Shown here one piece after another: positions 33,805 through 43,160 of a stretch of 57,917 nucleotides of DNA. Below the pieces are notes generated by a model. That model was not told where the DNA came from. It was given only the letters and a program-made list of their open reading frames with translations, and did not search any database. Source of the DNA: Bacteroidota bacterium (GTDB lineage: Bacteria > Bacteroidota > Bacteroidia > B-17B0 > Aurantibacillaceae); contig JANYGK010000038.1 in NCBI GenBank assembly GCA_025362395.1, forward strand, positions 1-57,917. Reading direction: 5' to 3'. The stretch's first letter is position 1, and every line of letters begins with the position of its first letter. Position numbers and translations under genes: made by a program.

Positions 33805-34329
33805 ATGAACGCTTTAAAATCTAAAACCGCTGCACATTCTCTTACTACAAACACAGAAGTTGTAATGCCAAATGATACCAATCATATAGGGAATTTATTT
33901 GGCGGAAAATTATTGCAATGGATGGATATTACCGCAGCTATCGCGGCAGGCAGACATTGTAACCGCGTGGTGGTAACTGCTACTATTAACCACGTATCAT
34001 TTGATAATCCTATTAAACAAAACAGTGTTGTTACACTTGAAGCAAAAGTGTCGAGGGCTTTTACCAGCAGTATGGAAGTGTTTATTGATGTGTTTGTGGA
34101 GGACAGAATTACAGGCGAAAAAACAAAATGTAACGAAGCTATTTTCACATTTGTGGCTATCGACCAACATGGGTCGCCACTACCCGTTCCACCGGTAATC
34201 CCTGAAACTGATGAAGAGAAAAAACGGTATGAAGGCGCTTTACGAAGAAGACAATTATCGCTTATTTTAGGAGGAAGAATGAAGCCTGATGATGCAACAG
34301 AATTAAAGGCTTTATTTGTTGCGGATTAA
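33805..34329 (+). CDS. Acyl-CoA thioesterase (hotdog fold)
   Basis: A 174-residue hotdog-fold thioesterase of the YciA/BACH type, which hydrolyses acyl-CoA. The motif NHIGNLFGGKLLQWMDITAAIAA gives the catalytic N/G-rich helix and acidic residue, followed by NHVSFDNPI and a C-terminal extension. An upstream in-frame start at 33709 would run backwards over the start of hemJ and gives an implausible N-terminus, so I choose 33805. TATTTTTG at 33779-33786 is a possible -7 element. Its stop overlaps the convergent heptosyltransferase by four bases. Confidence 0.9.
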   Translation: MNALKSKTAAHSLTTNTEVVMPNDTNHIGNLFGGKLLQWMDITAAIAAGRHCNRVVVTATINHVSFDNPIKQNSVVTLEAKVSRAFTSSMEVFIDVFVEDRITGEKTKCNEAIFTFVAIDQHGSPLPVPPVIPETDEEKKRYEGALRRRQLSLILGGRMKPDDATELKALFVAD

Positions 34330-35285
34330 TTTATTTTACTAACGTCCATATCATTCATACATTTAAAATGACCTTTCGGGCATTTCCCGTAACCAAGCTT
34401 AGAGCAAGGTCTGCAGGATAAGCCGTTTACTTCGAGTACCTTTGAATTTTCACCCGGCATATAAGGCCCCATTCCGAATTGGGGAATTGTATTACCCCAA
34501 ACGGAAATAATATTTTTTTTGTAAGCCGCTGCAATATGCATTAAGCCTGTATCGGACGTAATGATTTTTTGAGATTGATAAATAATTGAAGCGGATTGAT
34601 TTAAATTTAAATCCCCGCACAGATCCATTACTTTCTCTTTAAAGGCCATAGCCACCCGCTGCGCTATTTCCTTATCTTCTGTACCCCCTAACAACACCAA
34701 GGGTCTTGTGTTAAATTTACAGATCTCCACTAATTTATTTAGGGGAATGCGTTTTGTATAATATGAACCTCCAACAACCAACACATCGTAACCCGCATGA
34801 AACAAAGGAGACAATAGCTGTTTAATATTTACGATGTCTTTTTCAGCAATAAAATAATCCAATCCTTTACCATCGTTCTTAACACCAATGGATTCAACAG
34901 TTTCGAAATACCTGTCGACAATGTGTTTATTGGGAAGTTTGTTTATTTTAAAATTAACGATCAGGAATTTTTCCCAATTTAATTTATCAAAGGAAAACGA
35001 TGCTTTGCCTAAAGCTCTTTTCAATTTAAGCGTTCTTAAATTATGATGCAGATCGATGATGTAATCGTAATTTTCTTTTTTGAGTAAAGGAATAATTTCC
35101 GATACATCTTCGTTAATAGTATACAACTTATCGATATAAGGATTTGGATCGATAACGTTTGCGAATTTTTTTTTTGTTAAATAATGTACTTCAGCGTTTT
35201 TTAATTGTTGCTTTATGCAACGCACTACAGGTGTAGTAAGTACAATATCGCCAATAGAACTAAACCTTACTATTAAAATTTTCAC
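34326..35285 (-). CDS. ADP-heptose:LPS heptosyltransferase (GT9)
   Basis: A 319-residue glycosyltransferase family 9 enzyme that adds heptose to the LPS core. It begins MKILIVRFSSIGDIVLTTPV, the donor/acceptor loop of the family, and has the C-terminal SASIIYQSQKIITSDTGLMHIAAA segment with the catalytic SDTG-type loop, then GPYMPGENSKV. A cysteine-rich end (CRPCSKLGYGKCPKGHFKCM) is common in Bacteroidota members. HldD, the enzyme that finishes the ADP-heptose donor, is encoded 1.7 kb away, which supports the assignment. It is convergent with the thioesterase gene. Confidence 0.88.
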   Translation of the reverse strand: MKILIVRFSSIGDIVLTTPVVRCIKQQLKNAEVHYLTKKKFANVIDPNPYIDKLYTINEDVSEIIPLLKKENYDYIIDLHHNLRTLKLKRALGKASFSFDKLNWEKFLIVNFKINKLPNKHIVDRYFETVESIGVKNDGKGLDYFIAEKDIVNIKQLLSPLFHAGYDVLVVGGSYYTKRIPLNKLVEICKFNTRPLVLLGGTEDKEIAQRVAMAFKEKVMDLCGDLNLNQSASIIYQSQKIITSDTGLMHIAAAYKKNIISVWGNTIPQFGMGPYMPGENSKVLEVNGLSCRPCSKLGYGKCPKGHFKCMNDMDVSKIN

Positions 35286-35398
35286 GCCCCGGGATCTACT
35301 ATTTTAAAAATTAGAAATTACCATACTCATTTATAAAATAAAAAATACGGCTAATTGTTTCATATTAGTAAATTTGCATAAAAATACTGTTTTTTCAA

Positions 35399-36163
35399 AT
35401 GTTTATTGATACCCATACCCATCTTTATTCTGAAGAGTTTAACGACGATAGAACATACCTGATCGATGCTGCTATTGCGAAAGGCGTTACTAAATTTTAT
35501 TTGCCGAATGTAGACAGTGAAAGCATAACGGGCATGTTGAAATTAGAACAACATTACCCTGAAAACTGTTTCCCTATGATGGGCTTACACCCCTGTTCTG
35601 TTAAAGAAAATTATATGCAAGAACTCGCCACTGTTAAAAAATGGCTTGATAAACGGCCATTTTCAGCTATCGGGGAAATAGGGATCGATCTGTATTGGGA
35701 TAAAACTTTTATAAAAGAACAGGAACTCGTTTTTAAACAACAAATAGATTGGGCGTTGGAATTTAATTATACTATTGTGATCCATTGTAGAAATGCCTTT
35801 GATGAAATTTACGCCATATTAAAATCGTATCTGAAATTACCAAAAGGAATTTTTCATTGCTTTAGCGGAAACATTGAACAGGCCCGGCAAGTTTTAGCAT
35901 TACATAACTTTAAGCTTGGCATTGGCGGAGTAGTAACTTTTAAAAATTCAGGTTTAGATAAAGTAGTTGAGCAAATAGAGTTACACCATTTAGTTTTAGA
36001 AACAGATGCCCCTTACCTTGCCCCGGTTCCTTTTCGGGGTAAACGCAACGAAAGCGGATATATTCCCTTAATTGCGGAAAAAATAGCAACACTTAAAGGC
36101 ATAACAATTGAAGAGGTAGCATTAGCTACTACAAAAAATGCTTTAGAGATCTTTGAAAGCTAA
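35399..36163 (+). CDS. TatD-family metal-dependent hydrolase
   Basis: A 254-residue TIM-barrel hydrolase of the TatD family. The metal-binding FIDTHTHLYSEEF opens the protein, AIGEIGIDLYWD supplies the bridging glutamate, IVIHCRNAFDEI and GIFHCFSG supply histidines, and LETDAPYLAP the last aspartate. TatD enzymes have 3'-5' DNA exonuclease activity and are linked to DNA repair and fragmentation. TAAATTTG at 35369-35376 may be its -7 element. The stop overlaps the start of the UbiA-like gene by 11 bases. Confidence 0.94.
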   Translation: MFIDTHTHLYSEEFNDDRTYLIDAAIAKGVTKFYLPNVDSESITGMLKLEQHYPENCFPMMGLHPCSVKENYMQELATVKKWLDKRPFSAIGEIGIDLYWDKTFIKEQELVFKQQIDWALEFNYTIVIHCRNAFDEIYAILKSYLKLPKGIFHCFSGNIEQARQVLALHNFKLGIGGVVTFKNSGLDKVVEQIELHHLVLETDAPYLAPVPFRGKRNESGYIPLIAEKIATLKGITIEEVALATTKNALEIFES

Positions 36164-36992
36164 CCCATTTATAGCTTCACCAATAACCAAAACTTTAGTA
36201 TATGCTAATGTGTTTGTTTCTATTTGCGCGGCGGCACAGGTGCTGGTAACTTACATGCTGTTTGGCATACCGGTTACATTTAATAATAATGCCTTTATAC
36301 TGTTCGTTTTTTTATCCACTTACTTACAATACAATTTACAGCGCGGGTACTTTATTCAAAAATTAAATTTGTATACCGAAAGTGCTGAGTGGATCAAACG
36401 CAACCAAAAAAAAATATTCTATAGTGTTGCTATCAGTTTGGTTGCTTTATTGTTTTTATGCAATAATTTAAGCTATACTTCTATTGTTATTATGGTAGGG
36501 GCAGAACTTATTTCTACGGCTTATTATGCCCCACCCGTTAATTTAAGAAAACACGGATACATAAAGCCTCTAATTATTTCAAGCATTTGGGTTGTGAGCT
36601 GTTCGGCAGTTCCCTTACTTGAAAACCAACTCTTAAACACCAACAGTGTTTGGTTTTTGGCATCGCAATTTTGTTTTATTTCTGTGCTGAGTATTTTATT
36701 TGATGTAAAAGATACTACCGACGATTATTTAAATGGGATCTCAACATACTCAAATACGATAGGCGATACGGGCACAAAAATGTTATGTGTATGTTTGGTG
36801 ATAGCAACCTTTGTGTGTTTCTTTTTTTTCAAACATCAAAAACCTTCGCTTATGGCAGAGGCCGTTTTATTATTTGTAACACTCCTCACCGTTTTTATTA
36901 CAGACGAAAAAAAACACCGGTTCTATTTTTACCTTTGGGTAGACGGGCTATTGTTTCTGCAAGCTGTTCTTATCTACCTGTTTTTGTTATAG
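36153..36992 (+). CDS. UbiA-like polytopic membrane protein
   Basis: A 279-residue protein with about eight transmembrane helices. It resembles UbiA-type prenyltransferases found in Bacteroidota: the second acidic motif region is present as FDVKDTTDDYLNGISTYSN, but the first Asp-rich motif expected after the second helix appears only as YLQYNLQRGYF, without the usual acidic residues. Prenyl transfer is therefore uncertain. The start is a TTG inside the tatD gene, so it is translationally coupled to it. Its end overlaps the convergent hldD gene by six bases. Confidence 0.72.
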   Translation: MKANPFIASPITKTLVYANVFVSICAAAQVLVTYMLFGIPVTFNNNAFILFVFLSTYLQYNLQRGYFIQKLNLYTESAEWIKRNQKKIFYSVAISLVALLFLCNNLSYTSIVIMVGAELISTAYYAPPVNLRKHGYIKPLIISSIWVVSCSAVPLLENQLLNTNSVWFLASQFCFISVLSILFDVKDTTDDYLNGISTYSNTIGDTGTKMLCVCLVIATFVCFFFFKHQKPSLMAEAVLLFVTLLTVFITDEKKHRFYFYLWVDGLLFLQAVLIYLFLL

Positions 36993-37952
36993 GTATTTTT
37001 TGCCTGTGAGGTAATTAGTTACATAATCATTAACGCCTTCTTCCAGACTTGTAAACGGGGTTAAATAGCCCTGTTCAGCAAGCTTATCCATATTAGCTTC
37101 CGTGTAATATTGGTATTTATCTCTTATATCGGCGGGTGTATCAATAAATTCAATATCAGGCTCTTTACCTAATGCTTTAAACGTAGCGTTGGCAAGGTCT
37201 AAAAACGTTCTCGCTTTTCCGCTTCCTAAATTATAGATGCCATTTTTTATTAAGGAGTCGTAGGCAAAATACAAAACATCCACCACATCTTTCACGTATA
37301 CAAAATCACGCAGTTGCTCCCCATCCTTATAATCCGGTTTATGAGAGCGAAATAATCTTACGTTCCCTTTTTCAATAATCCGGTTAAAAGAATGGAATAT
37401 AACGCTTGCCATCCTGCCTTTATGAAATTCGTTAGGGCCGTAAACATTAAAAAATTTAAACCCTACCCATTTTGGCGGCGTTTGAGTTTGAGTCAAAGCC
37501 CATTTATCAAATTCGTTTTTGCTGTCGCCGTATGGGTTTAAGGGCTTCAATAAATTAATCTTAGATTCATCATCATTATACCCATGCTCTCCTAACCCAT
37601 AAGTAGCGGCAGATGACGCATATACCATGGGAATAAAATGCCTTGTGCAAATATCCCAAATAACCTTAGTATAATTTAAGTTAAGCTCGTTAAATAACTC
37701 CACATTAAATTCGGTTGTATCTGTTCGGGCGCCAAGGTGGTAAATAAAATTAACCGATTTAGCATTCTGTTCAAACCATTCTAAAAAACCGGCACGTTCA
37801 ATTGTTTGTAAATATTGCTTTTCTAAATAATTCGCTTTTTTGGATTCATGCGAAAAATCATCTACCAGAATTAAATTGGTATGTCCTTCAGTATTTAATT
37901 TAGTAATTAAACAACTTCCTATAAAGCCTGCGGCACCTGTAACTACAATCAT
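36987..37952 (-). CDS. hldD: ADP-L-glycero-D-manno-heptose 6-epimerase
   Basis: A 321-residue extended SDR epimerase. The NAD(P) motif is MIVVTGAAGFIGSCL (GxxGxxG), the substrate region includes YHLGARTDTTEF, and the catalytic Ser/Tyr/Lys are in YASSAATYG and NPYGDSKNEFD. HldD inverts C6 of the ADP-heptose donor used for LPS inner core, which agrees with the heptosyltransferase nearby. It begins five bases after the stop of the T9SS cargo gene on the same strand, so it may share its transcript. Confidence 0.93.
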   Translation of the reverse strand: MIVVTGAAGFIGSCLITKLNTEGHTNLILVDDFSHESKKANYLEKQYLQTIERAGFLEWFEQNAKSVNFIYHLGARTDTTEFNVELFNELNLNYTKVIWDICTRHFIPMVYASSAATYGLGEHGYNDDESKINLLKPLNPYGDSKNEFDKWALTQTQTPPKWVGFKFFNVYGPNEFHKGRMASVIFHSFNRIIEKGNVRLFRSHKPDYKDGEQLRDFVYVKDVVDVLYFAYDSLIKNGIYNLGSGKARTFLDLANATFKALGKEPDIEFIDTPADIRDKYQYYTEANMDKLAEQGYLTPFTSLEEGVNDYVTNYLTGKKYL

Positions 37953-37957
37953 TTTAC

Positions 37958-40039
37958 TTATTTAATGACGGTTAATTTTTTAGAAAAAGAATGCTCATTA
38001 AATGAAACAACAATATGATAATTTCCTTCCGAAAAACCGGAACAATTTATTTGCCTGTTTGAATTGCCTTTAACTGCATTTTCACAATGGGTGTACACTA
38101 ATTCTCCAAGCGTATTGTATACATCTATTTTCACAGGCCCGTCATAACCTTTTGTATAGCTTACATAACAATAACTTGTTGCAGGGTTGGGGTATACATT
38201 TAAGGAAACATCTTCCTGAGAGGCCTCCTTAATGCCAACAGGCATTTCCGGGTTAGAGGTTAATTTTACTTCTTTTGCATTTAAGATCACGCTCGATGAA
38301 AATCCTTTTTCAACAAGCACGCCTACTAAATAAACATTGTCGGGATTATATCTGAATTCACCTGCAAACGTAAAGGGTAAGGTGTATGTATAAGCTTTGC
38401 TATAAGTTTGGCCGCGTGTGCCGCCGTTAACCGGGATAATTCCGGCAGCTCCGTAAGGCCCGTCCACAAACTCATCTACTACATAATTGTGACTGTATTG
38501 GTTTGGCCCTAAAATGTAATTGGTACCGTTTAAATAATTCCCGACCTGGTAAAAAGGAGATGCCTGAATATTATATAAGCTGCTGTATTGATTCCAACCA
38601 TTATCGCCGGCATCATTTATAGGGCCGTAAACATTATTTTCTTTTACATATAAATTAAGGCGGTAATCCCCTTTTACATCCCCTGCAAAATCAGCAGAAA
38701 CAGTGGCGGAAAGCTGCCTTGCGGCAACATTATAACTTACGTTAGTAACTCTTACCGAAGCAGGCACATTCATGTTTTGGCGTTGGGTAACAGCACTGAT
38801 CCAGTCGTTGCTGCCTATTGCCACTTTGCCTCCATAACTATAGCGGTCTATAGCGGCTGTAGGAAAAGAATTTGTAATACTATTGGTTAAGTTTGTTCCT
38901 GATGTATTGGATAAATTATCGTTTATATGAACGGAGGTAACAATAACATTAGTATCTATAGCTGTAAGATACGTTAAGCGTGTATAAGCATCAGGATCAA
39001 GGCCGCATTTTACGTTTGTAAATTCTTCTATCAGTACTTTTTTTGCGGGAATTCCCGTTGATAAAGTTAAGCTCCCTGTTACCGTATCATTTAGCGAAAA
39101 CTGATCCGGCTGTCCGTTAATAGAGCTTACCCATATTTTAACCGTGCTGTAAGCCGGAATACCCGCGCTGAAAAGCGTAGAAAAAACAATTTGTCCTACA
39201 CCCAGGTAATTTAAGGGGGTTGAAAGGTTTTGAGTTTCGGAAATTACCGCGCCGTTATCGACTTTGTAATTTGCAATCATACTTGTAACAGGCACCGAAC
39301 CATTATTTTTAAATGATGCCATTATGTTTGTATTAGAGTTAATGGTTGAGTATTTATAAGTATCGTAAGAGGATGCCGCTACATCATAACCATTTGCAAC
39401 ATTTTTTACAATAATATCATCCAGCCATAACTGGTATTTATCTGAAGAAGTATTTCTGAAAGCAATTCTTATATTTTGGCCTGCATAAGCTGCAAGCGAA
39501 ACACCGTGAGTTACCCACCCGCTTGCTTCCGCAGCTATAACAAAGACGCGGTTATTAATTACAAAATCTCCGGTAACGGGAGGTGCGGATGTGTTTGTTG
39601 TAACAGACACTTCATACCCGTCGGGGTTAGATATATCCGGAGCATAAGCCTCCCACGTTAAAACGCTATTAGCAGTAATGTTATTTATAGTAGGAGTAAT
39701 TAACCATGCATCGGCTGTGCCTATTGGGCTTAACCACGATGTAGAAACGGCAAAGGTATCAGCAACATTTGCCGGCCTGTAAGCAAGCCACGCTTTTTGT
39801 TTTTGTCCTACCGCCCTAAAAGGATAATTTCCTGTTAGCGTATCGGCTTTTAAATTACCATTATTAATAGGCACCATAGCTGCGGGCACATCGGCATAAT
39901 AATAAGTTTGTACCGTGGAGGCGGCAGTATACGTCACGGTATTTAAGCTTAACGAATTAAACCGTTCGCTATACAGTACCTGCGAAAAAGAATGCATACT
40001 TAAATGTAAAACAACTAATAGAACTATTTTTTTTATCAT
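37958..40039 (-). CDS. T9SS-exported adhesin-like protein with Omp28-like domain (redox motif lost)
   Basis: A 693-residue secreted protein from the ATG at 40039, which gives signal MIKKIVLLVVLHLSMHSFSQ; the longer frame opens at 40081. Domains: a cleaved-adhesin/choice-of-anchor-J region (about 20-210, with DAWLITPTINNITANSVLTW and LWLDDIIVKN), an Ig-like linker, an Omp28-like region starting VLIEEFTNVKCGLDPDAY, and a type A T9SS sorting domain (NVYPNPATSYCYV to the final KKLTVIK). It is a paralogue of the gene at 40282, but the thioredoxin-like CxxC is reduced to a single cysteine. A possible -7 element lies at 40088-40081, and a palindrome TCGGTTATAACCGA at 40172-40185. Confidence 0.84.
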   Translation of the reverse strand: MIKKIVLLVVLHLSMHSFSQVLYSERFNSLSLNTVTYTAASTVQTYYYADVPAAMVPINNGNLKADTLTGNYPFRAVGQKQKAWLAYRPANVADTFAVSTSWLSPIGTADAWLITPTINNITANSVLTWEAYAPDISNPDGYEVSVTTNTSAPPVTGDFVINNRVFVIAAEASGWVTHGVSLAAYAGQNIRIAFRNTSSDKYQLWLDDIIVKNVANGYDVAASSYDTYKYSTINSNTNIMASFKNNGSVPVTSMIANYKVDNGAVISETQNLSTPLNYLGVGQIVFSTLFSAGIPAYSTVKIWVSSINGQPDQFSLNDTVTGSLTLSTGIPAKKVLIEEFTNVKCGLDPDAYTRLTYLTAIDTNVIVTSVHINDNLSNTSGTNLTNSITNSFPTAAIDRYSYGGKVAIGSNDWISAVTQRQNMNVPASVRVTNVSYNVAARQLSATVSADFAGDVKGDYRLNLYVKENNVYGPINDAGDNGWNQYSSLYNIQASPFYQVGNYLNGTNYILGPNQYSHNYVVDEFVDGPYGAAGIIPVNGGTRGQTYSKAYTYTLPFTFAGEFRYNPDNVYLVGVLVEKGFSSSVILNAKEVKLTSNPEMPVGIKEASQEDVSLNVYPNPATSYCYVSYTKGYDGPVKIDVYNTLGELVYTHCENAVKGNSNRQINCSGFSEGNYHIVVSFNEHSFSKKLTVIK

Positions 40040-40171
40040 GTACATAAACCGGTAAAGGCAGTAAGTATGCCAACCTTCCACAAAAATAATATTTTAAATT
40101 TAATACCGTATTTAACTCGGGTTAAATTGGGGATGATTCTGCCATTTTAAGTTAAAATAATGTTAGGTGCA

Positions 40172-40185
40172 TCGGTTATAACCGA
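40172..40185. promoter_or_regulatory. Perfect 14-bp palindrome upstream of the T9SS cargo gene
   Basis: TCGGTTATAACCGA is fully self-complementary. It lies about 85 bases upstream of a possible -7 element for the minus-strand gene at 37958-40039. It may bind a dimeric regulator; no candidate is identified. Confidence 0.35.
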
Positions 40186-40230
40186 CTTTGTGACTTTGAG
40201 TTTGATGCTATAGTATTTTATTTAAAAGTA

Positions 40231-40260
40231 AAAAGGCAGGTGAAATTTCACCTGCCTTTT
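40231..40260 (-). terminator. Terminator downstream of the Omp28-like gene
   Basis: A perfect 30-base palindrome, AAAAGGCAGGTGAAA joined to its complement without a loop, so about 13 bp can pair. The T-rich side on the minus strand makes it the likely terminator of the gene ending at 40282. Confidence 0.82.
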
Positions 40261-40281
40261 ACAAAACTACTATATAAACTG

Positions 40282-42252
40282 TTACTTAACTACTGATAGT
40301 TTTTTAGTAACCGATCCCGTTTTGGTTGCAATAACAACATTGTAAATACCTGAAGCAAAGTTTTTAGTATCTAAAGTTAATACATTAGAACCTAATTGCA
40401 TAGAAACTGCTTTTTGATAAACTACTTGGCCAATATTATTTAAAATACTTACAGTAACATCTGATTGGTCAACTAGGTTAATGTTAAGAGATGTTGCATT
40501 ATCTGTTGGATTAGGATACAGTTCAACTGACGTTAAATTTTTGTCAGCTTCTTGTATTCCAACAGGTGCAGCTGTTAAAGTTGTAGTATTTGCATTATAA
40601 ATAATCTCGTTATTAGCATCTATTAAAAGTGCGTGAACCCTCATATTACCCGCTGTATATGCTGCAGGAACGGTGTAACTGAATACCGATGAAGTATACG
40701 TTTGGCCTGCTGTTAAAGTGCTTGGCAGACTGCTTACTTGTCCTGTAAAACCACCTAATATAACACGAGCCACAAAATCATAAACCATACTTGTTGCAGG
40801 AACAATAGCAGGCTCTGTTTGGAAGTTATGACCGGCGCCAACTAATGGTAAGTTGTTTGATGTAGAACTATAATAGTTATGTTGTCCATACCCTGAAGCA
40901 GTACCTGTAACATGGTTTTCTGTAAACACAACAGCTATACGGTAATCGTTAGTAGCATTATTATTTGTAAAACTTGAAGAAACGTGTGTGTTCACCACTA
41001 CATTAGCAACTCTTGTAGTTGCATTATAAGTTGGAGTAAGCGTAATATCAGCTAAACTAAAATCATTGATGTGTGCCGCATAGGTTGTAAACATATCACC
41101 CGGGTCACCAATATCAACAGATCTGTCGCATAACACAGTTGGGTATCCTGAAATTAAAGTCCCCACACCGTTATCATAAATAGTATTGGTCATTGGATCG
41201 CTGCTGCTATTGTGAATTGCAATTAATGAAGTTGTATTTGGGTTCATTCTATTCATAGAGTCCATATAAACTGCACCTCTTACACACCATCCGCACCATG
41301 TTCCCGTACCTTCTTCAAATACAACTCTATGATTTGGAAGAAATGAATATCCTTTAATAGACGTTCTTAATGTATCATTTGTATGAGTAGCATCACTTAC
41401 TAAATCTACCCAAACTTTTATTTTTGATTCGGCAGCTGATGTAATGGTATATGGAGTAGCGATACTAAAACTAGCTGTTTGACCGTAACTTAAATTAAGG
41501 CCTGTAATATTACTGTTTGCATTTACAGTTCCGTCTGTATATTTTGCAGTAAAGGCAGTAATGGTAGTGTAACCGTTATTGGTAACAACACCCGAAATTA
41601 TTTTTGTTGACCCGCTGGCGCCCCAAACACCCTGTCCAATAGGAGCAATAGAGGTTAATTTAATGTCGTTTGCAGCCGGCACCATCACAGAAACGTTATC
41701 TAACCACAACAAATCCATATCAATGGAATTATTAATAAACGCTATACGAACTGTTTGGCCCGCATAAGAGTTTAAGTTAATGCTTCTTGAGTTCCAGGTA
41801 GAACTTTCGGCAGCAATCGTTAAAAGAGTTGTTGTGAAACTTGCAACAGTTGTTCCTGTAGTAGAAATTTTAACTAAATACCCATCCTGAAAACTTGCGT
41901 CAGGTGCATTTGCATCCCATGTAAGTACTCCATTTGCAGGAACTGTAAATGATGGTGTAATTAACCAATCATTAGACGTAGCTGCAGGTGTATAGTATGA
42001 TGTACTTGCAGCCACTTTGCCGTGAGCGGCGGTTGCAGGATCAGTTGACGCTGATACATCTTTGGTTACCCATGCATTTACTCCAAATGAGTATGATGCA
42101 ATGGCAGTTGAAGTGGTTGCGCCGTCTAAGTTATTTTGCAACCAACTTGCCGGTAAAGCCGGCGGAGTAGGTGAACTAAAGTTTTCAGTAAAGGTTTGTG
42201 CCTGAACTAAACTTGCCGTTAATATTGATAATGCCAGTAATTGTTTTTTCAT
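40282..42252 (-). CDS. T9SS-exported adhesin-like protein with Omp28-like thioredoxin domain
   Basis: A 656-residue secreted protein with signal peptide MKKQLLALSILTASLVQAQ. Residues about 20-190 form a cleaved-adhesin/choice-of-anchor-J domain (NDWLITPSFTVPANGVLTWD, LLWLDNVSVM). An Ig-like part follows, then the Omp28-like region with HRVVFEEGTGTWCGWC, where C320 and C323 form a thioredoxin-type CGWC, and a type A T9SS sorting domain (VELYPNPTDNATS to KKLSVVK). It may act on disulphides at the cell surface or in the medium, which is inference. It is a close architectural paralogue of the downstream gene and follows the smaller T9SS protein by 29 bases. Confidence 0.85.
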   Translation of the reverse strand: MKKQLLALSILTASLVQAQTFTENFSSPTPPALPASWLQNNLDGATTSTAIASYSFGVNAWVTKDVSASTDPATAAHGKVAASTSYYTPAATSNDWLITPSFTVPANGVLTWDANAPDASFQDGYLVKISTTGTTVASFTTTLLTIAAESSTWNSRSINLNSYAGQTVRIAFINNSIDMDLLWLDNVSVMVPAANDIKLTSIAPIGQGVWGASGSTKIISGVVTNNGYTTITAFTAKYTDGTVNANSNITGLNLSYGQTASFSIATPYTITSAAESKIKVWVDLVSDATHTNDTLRTSIKGYSFLPNHRVVFEEGTGTWCGWCVRGAVYMDSMNRMNPNTTSLIAIHNSSSDPMTNTIYDNGVGTLISGYPTVLCDRSVDIGDPGDMFTTYAAHINDFSLADITLTPTYNATTRVANVVVNTHVSSSFTNNNATNDYRIAVVFTENHVTGTASGYGQHNYYSSTSNNLPLVGAGHNFQTEPAIVPATSMVYDFVARVILGGFTGQVSSLPSTLTAGQTYTSSVFSYTVPAAYTAGNMRVHALLIDANNEIIYNANTTTLTAAPVGIQEADKNLTSVELYPNPTDNATSLNINLVDQSDVTVSILNNIGQVVYQKAVSMQLGSNVLTLDTKNFASGIYNVVIATKTGSVTKKLSVVK

Positions 42253-42281
42253 GGTTATTTATATTTATTTAGGTTATTAGA

Positions 42282-43028
42282 TTATTTAGAAATTGTTAAT
42301 TTTTTGGTAATGCGTTGGTTGCCTTGGTTAATAGTTATAAAGTACAATCCTGTAGGTAAATTTTCAGAATCTAATGAAATCACATTTTTACCTGCTTCCA
42401 GATCGGTTAATTTAGTTGATATAACTGACCCTAAAGAATTAATAACAATAACATCCACTCCTGAATAGTTTTTGTTTACAGACACAGAAATAAAACTTTT
42501 AGAAGAACTTGGGTTAGGGTATACTTCCGAAACAGAAGCGAATACAGAAGCTATATTTTTTACGGATACTGTACCATTGTATTTTATTGTAAAATTTAAT
42601 TCATCCGTTGTATTTGACGCATTATATACTTTATAGCTGATTTGTGATACCCCAACTACACTTGCCTCATCCAAATCGGCTGCTAGTATTGAAGTAGCGT
42701 TTGGCGCTAAAACAACAGTTGCGGAAAATGTGCTGGGAGGATAACATGTAGTACCTGTACAAAACGTGCTTGATGCCATATCAGAACTTGAAACCGTATT
42801 AATAACATCATTAAACTTTTTAACCACGACAGTCTGAGTTGAATTGCTGATATTTTTAATTTCAAAGTTATGGGCAGTTTGCGTGCCTGCCGTTGTTGTT
42901 CTGTTTACAATAGTATTATTAGTAACAACAACATTTGAATTATATTGATCTTTTATTTCAATGCCTTGTGCTTTTACCGCTGCATAAAGTGAAAATAACG
43001 CAAATGATAAGAAGTAGATTTTTTTCAT
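42282..43028 (-). CDS. T9SS sorting-domain protein, small
   Basis: A 248-residue secreted protein: signal peptide MKKIYFLSFALFSLYAAVKAQ, a beta-rich body of about 150 residues with paired cysteines (SSTFCTGTTCYPP), and a type A T9SS sorting domain (EVYPNPSSSKSF to RITKKLTISK). The body resembles Ig-like or lamin-tail carrier domains only loosely, so I do not assign it. It stands first in a three-gene run of T9SS cargo genes. The gap 43029-43160 before it holds nothing I can identify. Confidence 0.8.
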   Translation of the reverse strand: MKKIYFLSFALFSLYAAVKAQGIEIKDQYNSNVVVTNNTIVNRTTTAGTQTAHNFEIKNISNSTQTVVVKKFNDVINTVSSSDMASSTFCTGTTCYPPSTFSATVVLAPNATSILAADLDEASVVGVSQISYKVYNASNTTDELNFTIKYNGTVSVKNIASVFASVSEVYPNPSSSKSFISVSVNKNYSGVDVIVINSLGSVISTKLTDLEAGKNVISLDSENLPTGLYFITINQGNQRITKKLTISK

Positions 43029-43160
43029 ATTAAATGGATATTATTTAATTATTAAGTTATCCTTATACAATATTAACAAAACACGCTTCTAAAACCTAAT
43101 TATATTTGGAATTAATATAGTATTCCTAAAACAATTTAACATCTAATTTTTTTAGGCTCT

